Shown here piece after piece: positions 15,878-24,269 of a stretch of 64,000 bases of DNA. A program made the translations under genes and the position numbers. The DNA lies in assembly GCF_004217315.1 (NCBI RefSeq), contig NZ_SGWR01000002.1:550414-614413 (forward strand), read 5' to 3'. The stretch comes from Corticibacter populi (GTDB lineage Bacteria > Pseudomonadota > Gammaproteobacteria > Burkholderiales > Burkholderiaceae_C). Under the pieces are notes generated by a model, which saw only the letters and a list, made by a program, of their open reading frames with translations, was not told where the DNA came from and ran no database searches. Each line of letters opens with the position of its first letter. The stretch's first letter is position 1.

Positions 15878-16440
15878 GCGATCGGCACACGCCATCCGGC
15901 ACGGCTGCGGCGCCCGCTGCGGGCTGGCCGGGCAAGCTGCTGCGCCTGTGGCGGCACCGCTGGCATGATGGCGCTGCGCGCCGCCTCATGACGCCGGCAC
16001 TGCAACAGCATCTGGCAGAGAAAATCGCCGCGAGCGAAGCCACGCACCAGGGCCAGATCTGCATCTACGTCGAGGGTGGTCTGCCGGCGCATTGCATCTG
16101 GTCGGGCGAGAGCGCACGCGCACGGGCCATTGCGCTCTTTGGCAAGACCGGCGTGTGGGACACCGAGCACAACAATGGCGTGCTGATTTACCTGCTGATG
16201 GCCGAGCACGCCATCGAGATCGTCGCCGACCGCGGCCTGCGCCAGCGCGTCGATGCCAACGCTTGGCAGGATGCCGTCGCCCACCTGGCCGAGGCGCTGC
16301 GCAGCGGCCGCTACGAGGCCGGGCTGGATCTGGCCATCGACGAAGTCTCGGCCCTGCTGGCCGCGCACTTCCCTGCGCCGGACGGCCGGCTCGGCCAGCC
16401 CGGCGGCAACGAGCTACCCGACGCGCCGCGCTTTCGCTGA
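15871..16440 (+). CDS. TPM-domain protein, second copy
   Basis: A protein of 189 residues overlapping the preceding gene by 7 bases (ATGGTAG), so translation is probably coupled. No signal peptide or membrane helix is evident. The TPM core is recognisable at about 45-165, with [37 protein letters not shown] and [21 protein letters not shown]. The HNNGVLIY segment marks the shorter TPM type that often follows a YgcG-like gene. Its last 27 bases overlap the 3' end of copA on the other strand. Confidence 0.87.
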   Translation: MVGDRHTPSGTAAAPAAGWPGKLLRLWRHRWHDGAARRLMTPALQQHLAEKIAASEATHQGQICIYVEGGLPAHCIWSGESARARAIALFGKTGVWDTEHNNGVLIYLLMAEHAIEIVADRGLRQRVDANAWQDAVAHLAEALRSGRYEAGLDLAIDEVSALLAAHFPAPDGRLGQPGGNELPDAPRFR

Positions 16441-18774
16441 CTCCGCCTGTGGCGCAGTTGCCGGCGCCGCCCTCGGCCGCCAGCGCGTCAGCAGCAGCGC
16501 ATTGGCCATCACGCTGACGCTGGAGGCGGCCATCGCCGCACCCGCCACCACCGGACTGAGCAAGCCGAAGGCCGCAAACGGAATACCGATCACGTTGTAG
16601 GCAAAGGCCCAGAACAGGTTCTGGCGGATCTTGACCACCGTGCGCTGCGACAGCTCCAGTGCCTGCGCCACCAACATCAAATCACCGCGCATCAGCGTGA
16701 TGCCGGCGGCCTCCATGGCCACGTCGGTGCCATTGCCCATGGCGATGCCGATATCGGCCGCCGCCAGCGCCGGCGCATCGTTGATGCCGTCGCCCACCAT
16801 GGCCACCACCACGCCGTCCTGCCGCAGCGCCTGCACGCGCGCGGCCTTGTCGGCCGGCAGCACCGGCGCCTGCACGTGCGCGGCATCGATGCCCAGTTGC
16901 GCCGCCATCGCCAGCGCAGCCGGCCGGTTGTCGCCCGAGATCATGACCACCTCGCATCCCTGCGCACGCAATGCCGCCAGCGCCGCACCGGCATGGGGCT
17001 TGGGCAGATCCCGGAATGCCAGCAGGGCCACCGGTGTCGCCTCAGCCGTCATGGCATCCGCTCCGCCATCCGCCAGCGGTGCGCCAAGCCGCAACAGCGC
17101 CGAAACCGTGGCGCCAGCAAAGGCAGGCCGCTGCAGCAGCGCCGACGGCACCGCCACGCCCAGTTCCTCGCACCACGCCAGGCTGCCCAGCGCCCACCAT
17201 TGGCCGTCGATGCAGGCCTGCACGCCCCGTCCGGCAAGCACGCGCGCATGGCTGACGGCCACGGGGGGCACCTGCTCGCGCTGCGCTTGCTGCTGCACGG
17301 CCCGCGCCAGCGGGTGGCTGCTGCCCTGCTGCAGGCCGGCGGCCAACGCCAGCAAGGCGGATGCCGGCAGCACGGCGACGCCTGCCGCCTGCGGCAGTGG
17401 CTCCAGTGCCACCAGTTCCGGTCGTCCCAGCGTCAGCGTGCCGGTTTTGTCGAAGGCCACCAGCCGCACCCGGTGTGCCGTCTCCAGCGCCTGGGCATCC
17501 TTGATCAGAATGCCGTGGCGCGCGGCCACTCCGGTGCCGGCCATGATGGCCACCGGCGTGGCCAGCCCAAGCGCACACGGACAGGCAATCACCAGCACCG
17601 CCACGGCATGCAGCAGCGCCGGCTCCAGCCCGCTGCCGGCCAGCCACCAGCCCAGGCCCGTGAGCAGCGCCAGCACCAGCACCACCGGCACGAACACGGC
17701 CGCCACCCGATCGACCAAGCGCTGGATCGGCGCCTTCTGCGCCTGAGCATCCTCGACCAGGCGGATGATGCGCGCCAGCACCGATTCGGATCCCACCGCC
17801 GTGACCGCGATCACCAGCCGGCCCGAGCCGTTGACGGCGCCGCCGGTGACCCGCTCGCCCGGCTGGCGCACCACCGGCAGCGGCTCGCCGGTCAGCATCG
17901 ATTCGTCGATCTCGGAGGCACCCTCGACCACCGTGCCATCGGCAGGAATGCGCTCGCCGGCGCGCACGGCCAACCGGTCGCCCACCACCACCTCATCGAG
18001 TGGAATGTCGCGCTCGGCCGGCAAGTCCACCAAATGGGCGACATCCGGCCGCAGCTGCTGCAAGGCCGAGATGGCCGAGAGGGCCTGGCGCTTGGCACGC
18101 GCCTCCAGCCACTTGCCCAGCCGCACCAGCGCAATCACCACCGCCGAAGCCTCGAAATACAGGTGCAGCGGCGTGTGCACCGCATGGGGCGACTGCGGCG
18201 CCTGTGCATGGCGCCACCACAGCCACAGCGACAGGCCATAGGCGGCACTGGTGCCGATGGCCACCAGCAGGTCCATGTTGCCGGCGCGCGCCTTCACAGC
18301 CTGCCAGCCGGCCCGATAAAAGCGCGCACCCAGCACGAACTGCACCGGCGTGGCCAGCAGGAACTGCGCCCAGGCCGGCAGCATCCAGTGCAGGCCGAAG
18401 GGCTGCAACAGCATCGGCAGCACCAGCGGCGCTGCCAGCAGCAGGCCCAGCGCCACCGGAGCGAAGCCCTGCCAGGGCGATTCCGGCGCGCTGCCGCGCT
18501 GCTGCGCCGCCACCAGGCGCGGCGTGTAGCCAGCATCGCGAATGGCGCGCTGCAGCCGCGCCTGCAGACCCGCCGGCGCCGTGACGCGGGCCGACTCGGT
18601 GGCCAGGTTGACACTGGCCTGCGCCACGCCCGGCACCTTGGCGAGCGCCCGCTCGACCCGCGCCACGCAGGAGGCGCAGGTCATGCCATCGATACCGATG
18701 TCGTACTGCTGCGCGACAGCACCGGGCGATTGAGGTGCGCCAGACGGATGAGAAGAAGATACGGAATGGTCCAT
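16414..18774 (-). CDS. copA: Copper-exporting P1B-type ATPase CopA
   Basis: Inner-membrane pump that expels Cu(I). In the 786-residue protein, one N-terminal metal-binding domain carries Cys33/Cys36 (GMTCASC). The actuator has LTGEP (295-299), the membrane copper site is Cys398-Pro-Cys400, the phosphorylated residue is Asp442 (DKTGTLT), the nucleotide domain has SSHPLARAV, and the hinge is [10 protein letters not shown]. Only one soluble metal-binding domain is present, whereas E. coli CopA has two. It diverges from copZ-cueR across a shared regulatory region. The predicted transcription start lies within a few bases of the ATG, and no Shine-Dalgarno precedes it. Confidence 0.96.
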   Translation of the reverse strand: MDHSVSSSHPSGAPQSPGAVAQQYDIGIDGMTCASCVARVERALAKVPGVAQASVNLATESARVTAPAGLQARLQRAIRDAGYTPRLVAAQQRGSAPESPWQGFAPVALGLLLAAPLVLPMLLQPFGLHWMLPAWAQFLLATPVQFVLGARFYRAGWQAVKARAGNMDLLVAIGTSAAYGLSLWLWWRHAQAPQSPHAVHTPLHLYFEASAVVIALVRLGKWLEARAKRQALSAISALQQLRPDVAHLVDLPAERDIPLDEVVVGDRLAVRAGERIPADGTVVEGASEIDESMLTGEPLPVVRQPGERVTGGAVNGSGRLVIAVTAVGSESVLARIIRLVEDAQAQKAPIQRLVDRVAAVFVPVVLVLALLTGLGWWLAGSGLEPALLHAVAVLVIACPCALGLATPVAIMAGTGVAARHGILIKDAQALETAHRVRLVAFDKTGTLTLGRPELVALEPLPQAAGVAVLPASALLALAAGLQQGSSHPLARAVQQQAQREQVPPVAVSHARVLAGRGVQACIDGQWWALGSLAWCEELGVAVPSALLQRPAFAGATVSALLRLGAPLADGGADAMTAEATPVALLAFRDLPKPHAGAALAALRAQGCEVVMISGDNRPAALAMAAQLGIDAAHVQAPVLPADKAARVQALRQDGVVVAMVGDGINDAPALAAADIGIAMGNGTDVAMEAAGITLMRGDLMLVAQALELSQRTVVKIRQNLFWAFAYNVIGIPFAAFGLLSPVVAGAAMAASSVSVMANALLLTRWRPRAAPATAPQAESAKARRVG

Positions 18775-18783
18775 GGGTTCGGC

Positions 18784-18814
18784 AGCATAAACCCTGACAT
18801 GCTGTCACAGTCAA
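18784..18814 (-). promoter_or_regulatory. CueR-type copper promoter for copA
   Basis: -35 TTGACT (18814-18809) and -10 TATGCT (18789-18784) are separated by 19 bases, the long spacer typical of MerR-family activation. The dyad TGACA-TGC-TGTCA (18807-18795) begins one base inside the spacer. Transcription should start about 18777, three bases before the copA ATG. Confidence 0.75.
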
Positions 18815-18831
18815 GGCAGGCGCCAAGCGTG

Positions 18832-18862
18832 TTGACATTGACATGGTGTCAGACTCGATAAT
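18832..18862 (+). promoter_or_regulatory. CueR-type copper promoter for copZ-cueR
   Basis: -35 TTGACA (18832-18837) and -10 GATAAT (18857-18862) are separated by exactly 19 bases, with the dyad TGACA-TGG-TGTCA at 18839-18851. The geometry is identical to the divergent copA promoter. A leader of about 54 bases precedes copZ. Confidence 0.8.
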
Positions 18863-18922
18863 GGCATCCGTACCATCTGGGTTTCCATATCTGGAGTCCC
18901 ATATTTCAACAAGGAGATCGCC

Positions 18923-19123
18923 ATGAACCAGACCTTCAAGATCCTCGGAATGACCTGCGAGCACTGCGTGCAGGCTGTGCAGAAAGCCATTTTGCAGACC
19001 GACAACACTGCCAAGATCCAGATCGATCTGGGCACGGGCCTCGCCAGCATCAACAGCGAACAGCCACGCAGCACGCTGATCGCCGCGATCAAGGAGGCCG
19101 GCTACGACGTCACCAGCCTCTGA
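18923..19123 (+). CDS. copZ: Copper chaperone CopZ (heavy-metal-associated domain)
   Basis: A 66-residue cytoplasmic Atx1-like chaperone that binds Cu(I) and delivers it to CopA. The single HMA domain has the metal pair Cys12/Cys15 (GMTCEHC) and the usual beta-alpha-beta-beta-alpha-beta pattern ending EAGYDV. AAGGAGAT is well placed before the ATG. It is followed after 10 bases by the copper regulator gene, so the two are cotranscribed from the copper-responsive promoter. Confidence 0.93.
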   Translation: MNQTFKILGMTCEHCVQAVQKAILQTDNTAKIQIDLGTGLASINSEQPRSTLIAAIKEAGYDVTSL

Positions 19124-19133
19124 GCCGGGCCGG

Positions 19134-19637
19134 ATGGCAGGCAATCTGCAGCCCATTGGCGAAGCCGCGCGGCAAAGCGGTGTCTCGGTGCGGATGATCC
19201 GCCACTACGAGCGCCTGGGCCTGCTGCCGGCGGTGGCCCGCACCGAGGCGGGCTACCGCCAATACGGCCGCGCCGAGGTGCACACGCTGCAGTTCATCAA
19301 GCGCAGCCGCGAGCTGGGCTTTTCGGTGCCGGAGATCGCCCAGTTGCTCGAGTTGTGGCAAAACCGCCAGCGCAGCAGTGCCGACGTGCGCTCGATTGCC
19401 CAGCAACACCTGCTGATGCTGCGGCAGCGCATTGCCGAGATGCAGGCCATGCACGAGACGCTGGCAAGCCTGGTGCAATGCTGCCAGGGCGATGCACGCC
19501 CCGAATGCCCGATTCTCGAAGACCTGGCCAGCCCCCGGCACCGCAAGGCCCCTGCCCCTTCAAAGGCGACGGCGGAGGTCCCAGCCGTCCGCCACCACCC
19601 TCATTCCTGCGCGTCGCCGCAGGCCTCGAGGCGGTAG
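19134..19637 (+). CDS. cueR: MerR-family copper-responsive activator CueR
   Basis: Transcriptional activator that untwists long-spacer promoters on binding Cu(I). The 167-residue protein has an N-terminal winged HTH (IGEAARQSGVSVRMIRHYERLGLLP), a dimerisation helix (about 80-113) and the metal loop Cys117-x7-Cys125 (CQGDARPECPI). That spacing is diagnostic of CueR-type Cu/Ag/Au sensors. The C-terminus is longer than in E. coli CueR and rich in Pro, Ala and His, with HH and HPH near the end that might bind metal. The gene overlaps the 3' end of the following minus-strand gene by 37 bases. Confidence 0.92.
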   Translation: MAGNLQPIGEAARQSGVSVRMIRHYERLGLLPAVARTEAGYRQYGRAEVHTLQFIKRSRELGFSVPEIAQLLELWQNRQRSSADVRSIAQQHLLMLRQRIAEMQAMHETLASLVQCCQGDARPECPILEDLASPRHRKAPAPSKATAEVPAVRHHPHSCASPQASRR

Positions 19638-20296
19638 CCGACACCATAGACGGCATTGACCACGTAGCCATTCTCGGGCGTCAGATCGAGCTTGGCGCGC
19701 AGCCGCGAGACATGGGTGTCGAGCGAGCGCGAGGGCACCTGGAACAACTGGCCCCAGACCATCTCGCGCACATGGTCGCGCGAGAGCAGGCGGCCGACGT
19801 TCTGGAACATGAAGAGCGCCAGATCGAATTCGCGCGTCTTGAGATCGATCGGCTGGCCGCGCACCTCCAGCGTGCGCTTTTCGGTGTTGAAGCGGTAGAT
19901 GCCGAAATGGAGTTCATCCGAATGCGTGGCCGGATAGGCGCGGCGCAGCAGCGCGCTCATGCGCGCCACCAGTTCGCCCACGCGCACCGGCTTGGTCATG
20001 AAATCGTCGGCGCCGCTGCTGAGGCCCTCGACGATGTCCTCCTCGGTATCGCGCCGCGTGACGAAGAGAATCGGCATGTTCGAGCCAATGCCTTGCCGCA
20101 CCGACTCGACGACCTTGGGACCATCCATGTCCGGCAGGTACCAGTCCACGATCAGCAGATCGAAAGTCTGCCGCCGCAGCTCCTTGAGCAGGCTAGCGCC
20201 ATCGCTGTAGACATAACAGCTGTGGCCCATGCCTTCGACGGCAGCGCGCTCAATTTCCTGCACCAGTGGATCGTCATCCAATATCGCGATTCTCAT
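19601..20296 (-). CDS. Orphan OmpR/PhoB-family response regulator
   Basis: Two-component DNA-binding regulator of 231 residues. The receiver domain has acidic residues Asp7-9, phospho-acceptor Asp51 (LLIVDWYLPDMDG), Thr80 and Lys102 (MTKP), all intact. A winged-helix effector domain follows (about 130-225, with LKTREFDLALFMFQNVGRLLSR and SRSLDTHVSRLRAKL). No histidine kinase lies adjacent, so its partner must be encoded elsewhere. The minus-strand upstream region is AT-rich and has a perfect TATAAT (20352-20347) without a clear -35. Its 3' end overlaps cueR convergently. Confidence 0.93.
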   Translation of the reverse strand: MRIAILDDDPLVQEIERAAVEGMGHSCYVYSDGASLLKELRRQTFDLLIVDWYLPDMDGPKVVESVRQGIGSNMPILFVTRRDTEEDIVEGLSSGADDFMTKPVRVGELVARMSALLRRAYPATHSDELHFGIYRFNTEKRTLEVRGQPIDLKTREFDLALFMFQNVGRLLSRDHVREMVWGQLFQVPSRSLDTHVSRLRAKLDLTPENGYVVNAVYGVGYRLEACGDAQE

Positions 20297-20436
20297 AAGT
20301 TGTATTCACAATCAGCTATTCGTTATTCAATTCCGCATTTCCGTGGATTATATGAATGGCATCCAATGGCACTGTGCGCTGCATCAAGCAAGCGGCTCAG
20401 GCGTGGCAGCATACCAACGTCTGGCGCCCCTGGCGC

Positions 20437-21633
20437 TCACTGGCGCAGCAGCAGCCAGCCCAGCGCCACCAGCAGCAGCACCGCACACACGGCCAAGGCG
20501 ATCTTGCCCCAGCTGTATGGCCGCTCGCCCGCCAACTGGCCAGTGTAGCCATTGCCGAGAATCTGGAAGCTGCGTGCGCCATAGGTGTAATGCACCAGCC
20601 AGACCGGCACCAGCACATGCTTGAAGGTGCGACCCTGGTACCGGGCATCGACCACCAGGTTGCGCTGGGTATCACCAGGAACCTGCTGGGCGCACATCTG
20701 GCGCAGCTGCGCCTGCATCTGCTCCTGGCCGATGGCGGCGGCGCGCCGCAGATCGACCTGGTAGCGCTCCACTGTCCAGCCGCGCACATATTCGGGCGCA
20801 TAGGGCTTGAGGTCGGTGCGGGTCGGGAAAGGTTCGATGCGGCGCAGCAAGGCGGCATGCGCGCCCACCGTGCCGGGCACCAGCGCATCGTCGAAGAAAT
20901 GCTGCAACTGTCCGGACGCTGGCACCCAGCGCACCTGCCGCACCTGGCGGGTCTGCATGCGGCCCTGGCTGTCGCGATAGCGCTCGGTGGTGTAGTAGTA
21001 ATGGCCGGCCTCGGCGCGCCAGCGTGCGCTGGCATGGGCATCGAAGGTCCAATATGGCAGGTACACGCCCTTGAGCGTGTCGGTCAGCGCTGCCTTCTTC
21101 AGGCGCCCAGGCGCGAACCAGCGCGAGCCGTACCACTGGCGAATCCGCTCGCGCATCTGCACGTCGCTGATCCGGAACGGCAGGAGGCTCTGCGGTGTGA
21201 TGGCGTCCTGCAGTTCCTCGTGCGCGACGATGGCCGGCGAGCCGCAGAAGTCGCAGCGCTGCGCCACCCGGCCGTCGACGAATACCGAAATGGCACGGCA
21301 GCTCTGGCATTGCACCTCGCGCCGCTGCGCACCCCAGTCGCGCCCATCGACCGGTACGCGCAAGGCCGCTTCAAGATCCTGCTCGATGACGGGCTGGCCG
21401 CCCTCGCCCGCCACATCCGCGGGGTGCGCAGGCTGCCATGGCGCCACGGTACCGCAATACGGACACACCAATGCCTGACGGGCAGCGTTCCATTCCAGAT
21501 TGCCGCCACATTCCGGGCAAGGGTGCCGGCCGATCGCGGTGGTGGTCGCAGCGCCGGGCGAGCCCGTGGTCGCCGGGGCGCTGGCACCAGCGGCCACGGA
21601 TGGGCCAGCCTGGCTGGGACGGGCCTCTGTCAT
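20437..21633 (-). CDS. Zinc-ribbon membrane-anchored protein, partner of the SPFH protein
   Basis: From the ATG at 21633 the protein has 398 residues. Four CxxC pairs (Cys39/42, 57/60, 109/112, 127/130) form two zinc ribbons near the N-terminus. A long soluble region follows, rich in Trp, Tyr and Arg (YLPYWTFDAHASARW, YYYTTERYRD), and then a single C-terminal transmembrane helix (about 377-396) with almost no tail. Such proteins are sometimes mis-annotated as primosomal or TFIIB-like because of the ribbons. The gene sits 55 bases downstream of the SPFH gene in the same direction, a pairing I recall from other genomes. No catalytic motif is seen and function is unknown. Confidence 0.8.
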   Translation of the reverse strand: MTEARPSQAGPSVAAGASAPATTGSPGAATTTAIGRHPCPECGGNLEWNAARQALVCPYCGTVAPWQPAHPADVAGEGGQPVIEQDLEAALRVPVDGRDWGAQRREVQCQSCRAISVFVDGRVAQRCDFCGSPAIVAHEELQDAITPQSLLPFRISDVQMRERIRQWYGSRWFAPGRLKKAALTDTLKGVYLPYWTFDAHASARWRAEAGHYYYTTERYRDSQGRMQTRQVRQVRWVPASGQLQHFFDDALVPGTVGAHAALLRRIEPFPTRTDLKPYAPEYVRGWTVERYQVDLRRAAAIGQEQMQAQLRQMCAQQVPGDTQRNLVVDARYQGRTFKHVLVPVWLVHYTYGARSFQILGNGYTGQLAGERPYSWGKIALAVCAVLLLVALGWLLLRQ

Positions 21634-21688
21634 GGCTGGTGGATACCCTGCACTGAATGCCTTGATCCGACGGCCTGATCCGCCGGCA

Positions 21689-22759
21689 TCAGCCGCGCAG
21701 GAACTCCTCCAACGCACTCCTGGCAATGCGCCAGGCGCTGCCGATCCGGCGCGCCTTCAGATCCCCCGCGTCGATCGCGGCCATCACGTCCTCCGGCGCG
21801 ACGCCCAGCAGCTGCGCGGCCTGCTCGGGCGTGAGCACCTCCAGCACCGGCACGGCCACAGGCGACGGCCCTCCCGCTGGCGCGGACGTGCCGCTGGCGG
21901 GCTGCTGCATGCTCTTCATCATTTCCTGCGCCAGCCCAAAGCCCATGGCCATCTGCGCCGGCACGGCAGCCGCCGCGCCAGCCTCGCCGCCCTCGCCCAT
22001 CGCCACACCCATCTGGTATTTGACGTAGTCGTTGAGGTTGCCGATCACGCCCATGGAGGAACGCTTGTCGATGGCCTGCTCGACTTCCGGCGGCACCGAG
22101 ACATTCTCCAGGATGAAGCTGCTGACCTCCAGCCCATACTTGTCACGGATCGCCGGGTTGATGATCGGCAGCAGCGCATCGCCCAGCTCCGAGTAGCGCT
22201 GGGCGATGTCCAGCACCGGCACATGGGCCTTGGCCAGCGCCTCGGTGAAGACGCTGACGATGCGCGAGCGCATGGTGTCGTTGAACTCGTCGAGGCGGAA
22301 GTTCTGATCCGTGCCAGCGACCTCCTTGAGGAACTTCGGCGCGTCGACGATGCGGAAGTCGTAGGTGCCGAAGGCGCGCAGGCGCACCACGCCAAAGTCC
22401 TGGTCGCGCATCATCACCGGGTTGGAGGTGCCCCACTTGTTGCCGGTGAAGAGGCGCGTGTTCAGGTAGTACACGTCGCACTTGAAGGGCGACTGGAAGC
22501 CATACTTCCAGCCCAGGATGGTCGAGAGGATGGGGATGTTCTCGGTCGAGAGCGTGTGCTTGCCGGGATTGAACAGATCCGCGAACTGGCCGGCCGCGAC
22601 GAACTGCACCTGCTGCGACTCGCGCACGATCAACTGCGCGCCGTTCTTGATTTCCTTGTCCTCGTCGGGCCAGCGGAACGACAGCGTGTCGCGCGAATCA
22701 TCGGTCCACTCGATGACCTCGATCAACTGGTTTCTGACGAGATTGAAGATGCGCTCCAT
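21689..22759 (-). CDS. SPFH-domain protein with C-terminal excisionase-like HTH
   Basis: A 356-residue protein related to the 'virion core protein' SPFH group. The start at 22759 has AAGGA six bases upstream; the longer open frame begins inside the divergent gene. Residues about 30-265 are an SPFH/band-7-like domain (WRWPDEDKEIKNGAQLIVRESQ region, GVVRLRAFGTYDFRIVDAPKFL, LDIAQRYSELGDALLP). A Gly/Ala/Met-rich linker leads to a last 50 residues that look like an excisionase/MerR-type HTH (LTPEQAAQLLGVAPEDVMAAI...RRIGSAWRIARSALEEFL). The DNA-binding-like tail on an SPFH protein is unusual. It is likely coexpressed with the zinc-ribbon protein. Confidence 0.85.
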   Translation of the reverse strand: MERIFNLVRNQLIEVIEWTDDSRDTLSFRWPDEDKEIKNGAQLIVRESQQVQFVAAGQFADLFNPGKHTLSTENIPILSTILGWKYGFQSPFKCDVYYLNTRLFTGNKWGTSNPVMMRDQDFGVVRLRAFGTYDFRIVDAPKFLKEVAGTDQNFRLDEFNDTMRSRIVSVFTEALAKAHVPVLDIAQRYSELGDALLPIINPAIRDKYGLEVSSFILENVSVPPEVEQAIDKRSSMGVIGNLNDYVKYQMGVAMGEGGEAGAAAAVPAQMAMGFGLAQEMMKSMQQPASGTSAPAGGPSPVAVPVLEVLTPEQAAQLLGVAPEDVMAAIDAGDLKARRIGSAWRIARSALEEFLRG

Positions 22760-22904
22760 GACCATTCCTTCAGCAAGGGGTTGACGGTGGCCGCATTCTA
22801 GCGAACGCGGCCGTGCCGCACGCACGCATACAATGGGGCTCTTTCGCACCATCGGCCCCGGCCCCGGTTCATCCCCTTCTTTTCTGCAAACGCTTTTTGA
22901 CGCC

Positions 22905-23318
22905 ATGACGACACCGGTAGCCCTGCCCCAGGACATGGAATTGGTCCTCAAGGTCGCGCCCATGCCCAAGGACAGCAACATCAACGGCGACATCTTCGGC
23001 GGCTGGGTGATGGCGCAGGTGGACGTGGCCGGCTCCATCCTGCCGGCGCGCCTGGCGGGCGGGCGGCTGGCCACCGTGGCGGTCAAGGAATTCATCTTCA
23101 AGCAGCCCGTGCAGGTGGGCGACCTGCTGTCCTTCTATGCCAAGGTCACCCGCATCGGGCGCACCTCGGTACAGGTCTTCGTCGAGGTGTTTGCCGAGCG
23201 CCGCTACCAGCACGGCCAGTATGTCAAGGTGACGGAGGCCACGCTCACCTACGTCGCCATCGACGACAACGGCCGCCCCCGTCCGCTGCCGACTGGCGCC
23301 GAAGGCATCCGCTGCTGA
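22905..23318 (+). CDS. yciA: Acyl-CoA thioesterase, YciA-like hotdog protein
   Basis: Cytoplasmic hotdog-fold thioesterase hydrolysing acyl-CoA. The start at 22905 (MTTPVALPQ) gives 137 residues, close to E. coli YciA. The active-site segment NINGDIFGGWVMAQVDVAG (about 25-43) contains the conserved Asn, Asp and Gly residues, and the central helix and strands (VAVKEFIFKQPVQVGDLLSFYAKV, VEVFAER) match the family. A 24-codon upstream extension is open but lacks a ribosome-binding site. It stands alone, divergent from the SPFH gene and convergent with lgt. Confidence 0.9.
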   Translation: MTTPVALPQDMELVLKVAPMPKDSNINGDIFGGWVMAQVDVAGSILPARLAGGRLATVAVKEFIFKQPVQVGDLLSFYAKVTRIGRTSVQVFVEVFAERRYQHGQYVKVTEATLTYVAIDDNGRPRPLPTGAEGIRC

Positions 23319-23352
23319 AGGGTGCGGGTCGGCACTGAACCCATCAGGCCGG

Positions 23353-24165
23353 TCAAGCCGCCTGGCGCCGTCCGGCCCAGATCCACACCGCCGCGCCAGC
23401 GGCAATCATCGGCACGCACAGCCACTGTCCCATGCTCATGCCCAGCGACAGCAGGCCCAGGAAATCATCCGGCTCGCGGAAGAACTCGGCGATGAAACGC
23501 AGCGCGCCATAACCCATCAGGAACACGGCCGCCACGCGGCCCCGGGCCCGTTCACGCCGCGCATACAGCCACAGGATGATGAACAGCAGCACGCCTTCGA
23601 GCAGGAACTGGTAGAGCTGCGAGGGATGGCGCGGCAGCATGCTGCCGCTGTGCGGGAACACCATGCCCCAGGGCAGATCGGGCGGCGCAAAACGCCCCCA
23701 CAGCTCGCCATTGATGAAATTGCCGATGCGCCCCGCCGCAAAGCCCAGCGGCACGCAGGGGGCAACGAAATCCGCCACCTGCCAGAACGGCCGGCGGCGC
23801 GTGACGGAGAACCAGACCATCGCCACGATGGAGCCGATCAACGCGCCATGAAAAGCCATGCCGCCCTTGTTGATCATGATGATCTCCAGCGGATTGTGCA
23901 GGTAGTACCCGGGCTTGTAGAACAGCACATAACCCAGCCGCCCGCCCAGGATGATGCAGACCACGCCGATGAAAAGCAAGTCCTCGACATCGCGCTTGTG
24001 CCAGAGCCCCTGGGCCACCAGCCGGTCAAACGGAGGCTGGCGCAGGCGCAAGCGCCCCAGCAGGATGAAGAGGGCAAAGCCCACCAGGTAGGTCAGGCCA
24101 TACCAGTGAATGGCCAGCGGCCCGAGCTGCAGGGCCACCGGGTCGATTTGGGGATAGGTCAGCAT
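23353..24165 (-). CDS. lgt: Prolipoprotein diacylglyceryl transferase
   Basis: Essential inner-membrane enzyme that transfers diacylglycerol from phosphatidylglycerol to the lipobox cysteine of prolipoproteins. The 270-residue sequence has seven hydrophobic segments and the signature [13 protein letters not shown] (about residues 145-157). It also has the conserved [11 protein letters not shown] near the N-terminus, [10 protein letters not shown] and [12 protein letters not shown]. Length and motif order are normal for Lgt. It lies about 100 bases downstream of the Bug gene in the same direction; cotranscription is possible but not evident. Confidence 0.96.
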   Translation of the reverse strand: MLTYPQIDPVALQLGPLAIHWYGLTYLVGFALFILLGRLRLRQPPFDRLVAQGLWHKRDVEDLLFIGVVCIILGGRLGYVLFYKPGYYLHNPLEIIMINKGGMAFHGALIGSIVAMVWFSVTRRRPFWQVADFVAPCVPLGFAAGRIGNFINGELWGRFAPPDLPWGMVFPHSGSMLPRHPSQLYQFLLEGVLLFIILWLYARRERARGRVAAVFLMGYGALRFIAEFFREPDDFLGLLSLGMSMGQWLCVPMIAAGAAVWIWAGRRQAA

Positions 24166-24269
24166 GTCTGGGGTTGCTTCTTCATTGCTTGATAGGAGGC
24201 GGGCGCCGCAGGCCGGCCCTCACCGTGAATCATCATGGCATACGCATTGGAGCCATGCATGACAGCCCC

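Noticed and set aside
16876-18861. 661-codon plus-strand frame opposite copA
   Set aside because: Arg/Gln/His-rich shadow of the P-type ATPase gene, also covering the mapped-by-eye copper promoters.
18869-18922. Riboswitch in the copZ leader
   Set aside because: Only 54 bases and no clear conserved structure; the CueR promoter explains copper control.
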